Made by a program: the position numbers and the translations under genes. Below, piece after piece: positions 56,376-64,000 of a stretch of 64,000 nucleotides of DNA. The notes below the pieces were generated by a model. It was given only the letters and a program-made list of their open reading frames with translations. It made no database searches and had not been told where the DNA came from. Numbering within the stretch: the stretch's first letter is position 1; each line of letters starts with the position of its first letter. Source of the DNA: Cryoendolithus antarcticus (lineage: Eukaryota; Ascomycota; Dothideomycetes; Cladosporiales; Cladosporiaceae); the NCBI GenBank assembly GCA_002077065.1, contig NAJO01000015.1, forward strand, positions 310,001 through 374,000, read 5' to 3'.

Positions 56376-56820
56376 GTTGTGAATCTCTTGCCATGGATAG
56401 AGTGAAGTATACCTGAGGCGCGTGATGGGTAGCAGCTGGACGATCACAGCTCCGTACTTGGCATATCTTGCCACTCTCCAGGGTTGTTAGGAGGTATCCA
56501 AGCAGCGTACGAGGCCTCCATCTGCAGCTTCACGTTCACACTGTTGTTTACATTGATGTTTATGGCAGCAGTTCAGTAGTGTGGACTGAGGCATGACTGA
56601 CTTCAGGCATCCAGACTTGGCACGTCGTGGACATCAGACGTACCTGTACCAGTGTCATGAACAATAGTTCTGAGCATACAGCTCGTTGATCGTGCTCGAG
56701 GAAGACTCTGCATATCTGTAACTACCTGCTACGTACAGTCCCGCGATTCTGCAAGTCAAAAGGTGCTCAGCTGCCGAATGATCAAAGCCTCAACGACTAA
56801 CATATCGACATCCAAGCAAC
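56376..56820. promoter_or_regulatory. Divergent region between F-box gene D and ARPC4
   Basis: About 445 bp between two divergent starts. No element was recognised. Confidence 0.4.
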
Positions 56821-57483
56821 ATGGTCCGTCTCATGTCTTTCACCACTTGTACAATCTTGCTGATACTTGTCCAAGTCTCAATCACTGCGCCCATACCTGT
56901 CCTGCGTTCGAACGACTCTCACAGCCGCCCTGTCCCTCTCCAATTTCGCATCTCAAGCCAGCGAACGACACAATGTCCCCGAAATAGAAGCCCAGACCTC
57001 GCCCGAGCTGCTGCTCAACCCTTTGACTGTGTCGCGGAATGCAGAGGAGAGGGTCTTCATCGAGCCGTCGGTCAACAGTGTCCGGATCAGCATACGGATC
57101 AAGCAGGCGGACGAGATAGAGCATATCCTTGTACACAAGTTCACGCGGTTCCTCACACAACGAGCCGAGGCATTCTTCATATTACGGCGGAAGCCTGTGC
57201 CGGTATGCATGTCAAAGTGCTCAGAGTAGCGGATCGATGCTGACAATGTCCAGGGCTACGACATCTCTTTCCTGATTACGAACTTCCATACTGAAGAAAT
57301 GCTGAAGCACAAGCTAGTCGACTTCATTATCGAGTTCATGGAGGAGGTCGACAAGGAAATCTCGGAGATGAAGCTCTTCATGAATGCACGAGCAAGATAT
57401 GTGGCAGAGAGCTTCCTAACGCCGGTATGTGCTTCGCCACTCACATCTGCCATGACCCTCCTAATAATGTGCAGTTCGACTGA
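56821..57483 (+). CDS. ARC19: Arp2/3 complex subunit 4 (ARPC4, p20)
   Basis: Four exons (56821-56823, 56876-57202, 57254-57424, 57475-57483) encode 169 aa, the exact family length. The Arp2/3 complex nucleates branched actin, and ARPC4 forms its core with ARPC2. The second exon starts [20 protein letters not shown] and carries [20 protein letters not shown] and [20 protein letters not shown]. The third begins [20 protein letters not shown]. The last encodes only FD and the stop. The first exon appears to be the ATG alone: ATG is followed by GTCCGT, and TTGCTGATACTTGTCCAAG forms a good branch site and acceptor just before TCTCAATCACTG. This gives MSQSLRPYL, the conserved start. The donor is weak, so a different upstream first exon remains possible. 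Confidence 0.92.
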
Positions 57484-58039
57484 GCAAATCGCCACTCGAT
57501 ACCAGACGACCATAGACGTGGGGCAGACGATCATGACATGACTGCAGACCGCTGCAGTCTCACAAGTTGAGGTGCATACAGGGTCTGCAGGGAGTCGACG
57601 AATTCGGCTCACATGAAAACACGGCTTGAAAGCACTTCAGCATGAGTACACTACCCCATTCGAACTCCTCTTTCCTCAGCCCCGTACTGCGCACTTGTCA
57701 CTGTCGTTACAATCAGCCATTTTGGACTCACTCGGTCTCGCTGCATCTCATGATAGTGCGAAGTACTGTATTGGCGCAGCGATCTGACGTCTCGAGAGCA
57801 CGTGACCAAGTGCGCCTCTACCTCGCTCCTTCCTTCCTTCCTTCAACGACACCACAACCCACCTACTCCTCGAATCTCTTCGAGATGTCTTGGCATGTCG
57901 TACGTTATTTTGTTTCTGATCCCACTCGCGTCCTGCAACACTATACCATCGCCAATAACATTTTCTTCCCCCCCACCGCTATGCTCTGTTCCTGATCTTC
58001 GCCACACTGTACCACGACCACGCTCGAACTCGCTACGCC
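57484..58039. other. Intergenic region with a CT-rich promoter tract
   Basis: About 555 bp between ARPC4 and the RRM-like gene. A CTTC run (57826-57844) and other pyrimidine-rich sequence precede the RRM-like gene start. CT-rich tracts are common at fungal core promoters. Confidence 0.45.
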
Positions 58040-60342
58040 ATGGATCACAATAACGGACGCACGCCAATGCAGAACGGCAACACGTGAGTAACGTAGAACC
58101 GCTTCTGCGTAGCGCGACCGAAGACTAACTGCAAATTTTCGCAGACACGGCTTTGACGTGCCTCAAACGCCAACTCCGATCTCTCGTCAAGAGCGCTATG
58201 TCCTGCCTGCGCTTCGCGAAGACATGCTCGCGCAAGACCGTCCAATCCGCCCGGAGTCAAGCGCCAGCAATATGACTTTCGCGACTCAGGTTCCCTGGCA
58301 AGGCGGCGTCCCACTGCCCGCGGGGTCCTTCTCCGGTCCTCCAACTGGCCACAGCTTCGTCAGCGCCACCACTCAAGGCTACACCGCGACCGGATTTGCG
58401 CCCACCGGCATGCATGGCGCACAGCCATACAACAACGGCTTTGCTGTCCAGCCAACCAGCATGTACGGTGCGCAGATGCAATACTATGCGCCAACTCCAC
58501 AGATGTCCGTTGCGCATGTGCCAGCTCCCCAGAATCATGCGCTTGCGCACACTGCTCAGCGTGGGCGCCAGGACTCCGGCCACGTCGTTCCACCCGGCCA
58601 CCTCGCCTTCCAGATCAAGGCCGGAATGATGTCGAACGGTGACGACGAGCTCGATCAGTCTGGACCCGACTCCATCGGTGGGCGCAGGCGGATGCTATAC
58701 CAACAGCCTACTGGGAGGCACCCGCAGAAATCGGTCCACCGTCAACCCCATCCCGGCCTGGGCCGTAGCCGGAGCAACTCGAGGGAGACCGGCAAGCCTC
58801 CCCACGACGACTTCATCCAATACTCCCAGCCTGCACAGTACCCAGGTCCCCCCATTGGTCGCCCACTGCCTATCGCCACCTCGGCGCCGCCTGCCTGGTT
58901 TGCGGGCATTCAGCATGGCTATTTGCCCGCAGTTGACGATGCGCTGGCGTCGCTCCCATTCCACAACGCACTGCAGCCGAGCGCTCTCTGTAGATACGGA
59001 GTGATCAGATTCTCCAACGTAACCTCCCCAATGCGCTTGAAATGTAATGATCATACTGACCTCACTGTCCCAGATCCCATATGGCGTAACTCGCAATGAG
59101 TTCATCGCCGCTGTTGGGCGCAATGCCAGCATCGTCAATCAGCCGCAAGGCACCCAGTATCACGGTATCCATATTATTATGGACCGTAATACTGGGAAAA
59201 CCATGGACGCTTTTATGGAGGTTGCCACGCCACATGAAGCTGTCGCCATTTCCCTGTCACTATCTCGTCGCGCAACTGAGGGTCGTCCTCTTAAGCTGAA
59301 TGATCGGCCCACTGATGTTGAAATTAGTTCTCAAGAGGAGCTTATGGCTGCCCTGTTCCCTCGCGCCAAGCAGATCCAGTGGGTCGGTTCCACGCCACGC
59401 CTTATCGAGCAAGACCTGCGCTACTACGACAACAGCAAGACGGCTGTCGGCTTCAACGGCTTCATCCAGAGTGAGGAGCTCGATATGCTTCTCAAGTTTG
59501 TGGAGAACCCAGCTCGCGCAAGTGTTACCCTTCCATCACGCGTTGCATCGCACTTACTGACAATGCATAGGGTCCCTTCACGCAGCGCACTCCGAACCGT
59601 CTTTACGAGAGCATGATCTCCACGCTTCACAAGTACCCGTGGACCTTCACGCAGTACATCCGCCTCTCCGATCGCAAGATGGTCTTCGACGCCACTGTGG
59701 CTGTCATTCGCCACCTCGTCGCCTCGCTTCGCCGCAACCACCACCCGAACCTCCATCCCGGTCTGCTGCAAGAGCTCACGGCGGCGGCCCTGACGTGCGT
59801 TGGATTCAGCGAGCAGCAGAAGAATGCGGTCATCGTCGTTCTCAACAAGGGTGGCTACGGTGCTCTCGCTGCTGGACATGGCATGAGTGTGCGCATGGGA
59901 GGCAGTCACCGCCTTAGCGCTAATTGGCCGTTCCTGGCGCTCACCTTCAAGGTGGAGGTAAATGATGAAGTCCTCGACGTAGGTTCCTCCCCCGGTGCCT
60001 CAACACTAACACTCACTTATATTCCTCCAGTTCTACATCCGCCTCCTCACTGGCACCACCCACTCCCGCAACGCCTATCAGCTCGCCTCCCACGCTACGC
60101 CCTTCGCTCCCGCCGCCAACGCCCATCCATTCGCCAACTTCACCGTCAACTACGGCACCGACAACATGGCTTTCCTTACCTTGAACGACGTTGCTCGCTG
60201 CGAGTTCGACGCCGTCGTGGCTGCGCTTCACAGGGAGCTGGGCGGGCAGACGTCAAGCAGCTATGGAGGCACCACGTTGAGGAGCAGGAGCAACACCGAC
60301 GTGAGCCAGCTCAACCTCGCGATGTCGCCTTGGCACATCTGA
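58040..60342 (+). CDS. RRM-like RNA-binding protein of unknown role
   Basis: Five exons (58040-58083, 58145-59018, 59074-59517, 59571-59978, 60031-60342) encode 693 aa. The N-terminal ~300 residues are disordered, rich in Gly, Pro, Gln and Tyr. A domain like an RNA recognition motif begins across the second splice: IPYGVTRNEFIAAVGRNASI then HGIHIIMDRNTGKTMDAFME. A second conserved-looking region follows (PFTQRTPNRLYESMISTLHK, YPWTFTQYIRLSDRKMVFDA). The C-terminus ends with a Ser-rich stretch and SQLNLAMSPWHI. The third intron uses a GC donor (CGC|GCAAGT ... TTACTGACAATGCATAG); no GT donor keeps the frame. The other introns use GTGAGT, GTAACC and GTAGGT. RNA binding is inferred from fold resemblance only. 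Confidence 0.82.
59518..59570 (+). other. GC-AG intron in the RRM-like gene
   Basis: A 53-nt intron with donor GCAAGT and a consensus branch site (CTGAC) 12 nt before the CATAG acceptor. The flanking frames join as NPAR|GPFTQR. The nearest GT (GTGTTA at 59522) is in the wrong phase. Confidence 0.72.
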
Positions 60343-60955
60343 GGCAAGATCACATTGCGCCGAGTGGGCTGAGAAGCAAGAGGAGATCAACGTCGCCACT
60401 ACGACGCTGTGGGATCCTGCCGGGCAGGTCACCACGCACTTTACACACCACGATGTCAAGATATTAGGACTTGACAATGCTTGTCTTTTGCTGCGATTCT
60501 TTGGTTCATCCTTCGCACACGAAGATGTCAGGAGACGACGATTGGAGAATACTCTGCTTGCGCGCGATTGTTTTTGGGTGCGAGTTTCTTTGGGCGCGAT
60601 AAGCGGATAGAGCACACACTGCGCTGGACGTCACGTCTAGTGTAGCAGCTCTGGTCTGCGTGATGCGGTCGTTCGAGGAACTTCCGCTGGCACTACTACT
60701 CCACTCTGGGACTTTGGGGGTCCGTATAAAAGCTCGTCATTGTTGAGCATGCATCATGGGTTTACGGAGTTGATGAGCGATACCACATGAGACGTTGTTA
60801 TGAGAAACTAAAGGAAAACGGGTGTACTGTAGCTTGTATCGAGTACTGTACACTAGACTCAGAGATCCTCGCCCTTCATGATCACAGTTAGATGTCAACA
60901 CCATCGTCATCGAAGTAAACATTGCCCGCCTGTCCATCGTCATACATTTGCCATA
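60343..60955. other. Convergent intergenic region
   Basis: About 610 bp of 3' flank for two converging genes. A GTATAAAAG element occurs at about 60723-60731, but no gene start was recognised after it. Confidence 0.4.
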
Positions 60956-63175
60956 TCAACTAAAGCCCACCACCCACCTCCCATCTCCACTCTTGCCCAC
61001 ACCAATCGCAGTCCACTTCGTGTCGACAACGACTTCGTACGCGTTGTACTCAAGACACGCACACCTTGCCGCAGCACCATTGATCACGTGTTCCACCTGA
61101 CCTTCCGGCTCGAACCTCACAGGCGCCGTCGCATCGGACTTGACGCATGCCTCTTGCGCAGACGCAGCGTTCTCATCGACCCCTTTGCTGGTGATTGTAT
61201 CGGATGTTGTCAGCATCCCCTCCTCCGATGCTACAATCTCACCAACCTCAGCAGGTCCACCCTCCGGCTCCACGATGTCATCGAAGTCATATCCATCGAA
61301 GTCGGTGTTGTCGTCAAACGTAGGGAACAGCGTATACCTATGATCCCCGGGCTCGTGGTTCCCAGCTACAGACTTGTGTCTCTTGTACTTCCCGCTTCGC
61401 CAGAGCTCACCAAGAGCCATCTCGCCCATGTTTGGAGGTGAGACAAGGACCGTGGCGCGAGCTTGGGTGGCGTCGGATAGCATTTGATCGCGAATCACCT
61501 GCGTACCAATACGCCTGGCTTTCGTGGCTGGCTTTGACGGTGGCAGTGGCGGGAGCTCGGTGGCGGCAAAGTTCTGGATGCGCATGCCGAGAATGGGCTT
61601 GATCACGAGAGGTTGGATCCTAGCTGCAACGCGGATGGAGTTGAGACTCGCGAGAAGAATGTACTGGGACTTCTCCGAAGGAACATCAGCTCTAAGACGA
61701 AGTATAAGATGAGGCCTGGGCGGATGAATTGGCGTGGGCTGTTCCAGGCTTCTTGGAAGCTGCTGGGCCGTAAGCACTGGGACCGACACTGTCCGACCTA
61801 GCTTCCTAACGTCGAGTCTCGGACTCTGAACGTGGAGGAGATTGTTCGAAGACATTGCTCGAGCAGGAGACTTCTCTGGAATGGGTGGTGGTACAGAGTC
61901 TGAGAATGCATTGTTGCGTAGCGACGGATGATCGGCTGTCAGTGGGTCGACCATGATCTTGATCCCTGGTGGAGCTGCAAGCTGCTCAGCGTAGTGCATA
62001 TTGCGCATGCTCGGGCTCTGCTGCAGTGGCTGTGGCGAACGTGGAGGACGAGGTGGGCATGGCTTCCTTACCACCGGCGTAGTATGCTGTGGTTTGCCAC
62101 TCCTGGATGGACCTTCAATCACATGTTCGACGTTCGCTGCTGCGCTTTCCGCAGCAGCAGCGTCTTCGCGAGCTGCTCGCAGCAGGCTCGTCGTACTGGC
62201 GAAGCGCTGCATGTGCATGCTGAGCGACTTCTTCAGCCCTCGCTTGGGCAGTATACGCTTATGCTCTACCTTGGAAGTCGTTTTCGCTTCAGTAACTGCC
62301 TTCCGCTCCTCACGCTCTCGAGCCTGCTTCTCCGCGAAACGTATCGACTGCAGGCTCAAAATCCTCTTCATGCGACTTGGCTCGGCCCCATCATCAGCAT
62401 GCCAGGCGGCCTTGACATCGATGGCGAGTTGCTCTACTGGCAGATGGTCCTCGTACCTCACGGGCAACACACCGAGCGAACTCCCGGGAAGGTCTGTAGC
62501 TGGCTCCTTGGGAAAGGGATACTTCTCCGCAGCCACAGGGAAACCATCCAGAATTACACTTTCACGTGCCTCCAGAACAGTGGACAAGCACTTTTTCCTC
62601 TTCTCCGCTTCTCGATCCTTTGATGAGGCACCCTTGGGAGCGTTTTGCTCGGGAGGGTCTTTCTCGAGAACAGCTTCGTCATGCACTACAATAGTTGGAG
62701 CCACGCCTGTAGCAACGAGAGTCTTCTGATCGGCACCAAGCACACTCTCCCAGTCTTGGCAGCCCAAAGTGGCTCTCGCAAAACTCTCATCTCTTGGGCT
62801 CGTGAGATCGACCGTCTTTCCGCCTGGTCCCTGCACAGTCTCCCATCCCATCTCACCCCTGGCAAACCTCTCGACATTGCTCTGCACGAGATAAGCGTCT
62901 CGTGCTTGCCTTTCCGCATCCGTGAGACCTTTATCTGGCTTCGGATGATTTAGGAGGCGACGAGCAAGCTTCAGCGCAAGCTGGCTTGCACGCTTCGAGA
63001 GTCCAGCGGGACGCTTGAGTGGCGGAGGAAAGTCGTACGTCGAAATGCGTGGCCCGCCCTGCAGAAGAGTGAACCGCGGATGTGCTGGGGGAAGATGTGC
63101 TGGCTCCTTCGTAGGCAAGACATCTACAGTGACACGATCTCGAACAGGCGTGAAGTCGATGGTACTATCAGCCAT
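60956..63175 (-). CDS. Large, mostly disordered protein of unknown function
   Basis: A single-exon frame of 739 aa from the ATG giving ADSTIDFTPVRDRVTVDVLP; the frame is open back to 63295 and another ATG lies 9 nt upstream. I recognise no family. The N-terminal 150 residues hold charged helices (KRASQLALKLARRLLNHPKP, LTDAERQARDAYLVQSNVER). The middle is basic with KKSLSMHMQRFASTTSLLRA. Then come Pro-rich stretches with possible SH3-binding sites (KPCPPRPPRSPQPL, SVPPPIPEKSP). A more ordered segment near residue 510 reads RPHLILRLRADVPSEKSQYI. The C-terminus is acidic (DDNTDFDGYDFDDIVEPEGG) and ends with a compact Cys/Val/Trp-containing stretch. A scaffold role is possible but unproven. Confidence 0.65.
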   Translation of the reverse strand: MADSTIDFTPVRDRVTVDVLPTKEPAHLPPAHPRFTLLQGGPRISTYDFPPPLKRPAGLSKRASQLALKLARRLLNHPKPDKGLTDAERQARDAYLVQSNVERFARGEMGWETVQGPGGKTVDLTSPRDESFARATLGCQDWESVLGADQKTLVATGVAPTIVVHDEAVLEKDPPEQNAPKGASSKDREAEKRKKCLSTVLEARESVILDGFPVAAEKYPFPKEPATDLPGSSLGVLPVRYEDHLPVEQLAIDVKAAWHADDGAEPSRMKRILSLQSIRFAEKQAREREERKAVTEAKTTSKVEHKRILPKRGLKKSLSMHMQRFASTTSLLRAAREDAAAAESAAANVEHVIEGPSRSGKPQHTTPVVRKPCPPRPPRSPQPLQQSPSMRNMHYAEQLAAPPGIKIMVDPLTADHPSLRNNAFSDSVPPPIPEKSPARAMSSNNLLHVQSPRLDVRKLGRTVSVPVLTAQQLPRSLEQPTPIHPPRPHLILRLRADVPSEKSQYILLASLNSIRVAARIQPLVIKPILGMRIQNFAATELPPLPPSKPATKARRIGTQVIRDQMLSDATQARATVLVSPPNMGEMALGELWRSGKYKRHKSVAGNHEPGDHRYTLFPTFDDNTDFDGYDFDDIVEPEGGPAEVGEIVASEEGMLTTSDTITSKGVDENAASAQEACVKSDATAPVRFEPEGQVEHVINGAAARCACLEYNAYEVVVDTKWTAIGVGKSGDGRWVVGFS

Positions 63176-64000
63176 GGCGAGCATGACAGATCCTAGCCAA
63201 GGGACTAGACCTAGGAAAGGGATATTACAACCGAAGTCGGAAGTGGTGATGTATAGAGTGGTGGAAAGAGACGACCAACAACAGCGAGCCCACATGCCCC
63301 AACAACCATGAGGAGATCGCCATGTCTGCTTCTATGGGATCACGGATCTTACAGGATGTGTGTGCTAGTAGGGGAAGTGAGCTATCAGTTGTAGCTCGTG
63401 GAAGCGAACATGACGAGATAAAGGCGACTTTCCTTACAACTAGTGACGGACCAGTGGCTTTCATGCTATCATAGACAAGCCATGAACGCCCATGCTAGCG
63501 CATTGTTCGTCCGCGACAGTGGTGTAGCAAGCACTGAAGCTTGTGCATCGCCTCCTGACCAACCGCATCGTCGGCTCCAAGGCATGCCAGCCATAGCACT
63601 GGTACACTCGCAGGCGTGTGCGGGCTTTCAGGTGTTCGAGAGCGCATGCAACTCGTGCCGTCTCTCGTGCTAGCCAGCGAGTCTCCCATGGTCACGGAGC
63701 AAGTCGAAGTCGTGCCCATGGTACGATTCCGATCGCTTGCCGTTGAAGCGTGCGGTTTGGCCGCAAATGCAGGATCAGCACCATGGCCGCGCTGTGCTCT
63801 GCGCAGTCTGGTAGTCGAAATCTCAGCGAACGGCCACTCATGTCTGGCCAGGGCATCCATGGTCCGTCAATTCCTTTGCGAGCAAAAAGCGTTGCCTCGT
63901 CACGGACAACACTCTGGTACGATTTCAAGTTGCACCCGCCCTCCTCTTCTCCAATATGTCCCCTCTCACACCCTCTGCAGCAGCCATCACTTCGATGAGC
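63176..64000. other. Right-edge region, no gene recognised
   Basis: About 825 bp upstream of the disordered-protein gene. Short overlapping frames on both strands (for example minus 63495-63860) have no family features. Part of a gene beyond the window edge could begin here. Confidence 0.4.

Overview
This window is nuclear DNA from a filamentous ascomycete. The genes are compact and lie on both strands. Introns are mostly about 50-60 nt, with GTATGT/GTGAGT-type donors and CTGAC-like branch sites. Several products belong to fungal families: an AspA/Cdc11-type septin, an Msc7-type aldehyde dehydrogenase, Gfd2-like and DUF8004-like proteins, and many F-box-like proteins. The style suits a Dothideomycete (Mycosphaerellales-like), but that placement is inference. 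I recognise no tRNA, rRNA, transposon, CRISPR array or biosynthetic cluster. Exon structures were worked out by hand from splice signals, reading frame and family length.

Left third (1-24.6 kb). After a possible gene fragment at the edge come UBC13 (-), a WDR59/Mtc5-like SEA/GATOR2 protein (+), a pathogen-related SnoaL-like protein with a long acidic tail (-), and a 2.5-kb stretch without genes. Then come ribosomal protein eL24 (+), a cytosolic GH31 glycosidase (+) whose stop codon overlaps that of a convergent Gfd2-like DEDD nuclease (-), and an SDR (+). A very small metallothionein-like gene (-) follows. Next are an Msc7-type aldehyde dehydrogenase (-), ATP synthase subunit d (-), NAC alpha (-) and, divergent from it, ribosomal protein eL14 (+).

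Middle third (24.6-46.1 kb). Two divergent F-box-like paralogues differ by one intron inside the F-box. They are followed by a DUF8004-like protein (+), a membrane-anchored LigB-type dioxygenase (-), acyl-protein thioesterase with a 12-nt exon (+), a divergent pair of mitochondrial genes (pyruvate carrier subunit and complex I B8 subunit), SMC5 (-), a large UBA-domain protein (+) and a SAM methyltransferase (-).

Right third (46.1-64 kb). An F-box-like protein (-), mitochondrial succinyl-CoA:3-ketoacid CoA transferase (+), an AhpD-like protein (+), the septin (-), the PROPPIN HSV2 (+), another F-box protein (-), Arp2/3 subunit ARPC4 whose start codon seems to sit alone in a 3-nt exon (+), an RRM-like protein with a GC-AG intron (+), and a large disordered protein of unknown function (-).

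Most genes are conserved housekeeping genes (ubiquitin signalling, TORC1 control, translation, mitochondrial energy metabolism, cytoskeleton, genome maintenance). They are not an operon-like system, and I found no convincing new multi-gene system. The most interesting points are the metallothionein microgene, the F-box paralogue pair, unusual splice structures, and divergent promoters joining functionally related genes.
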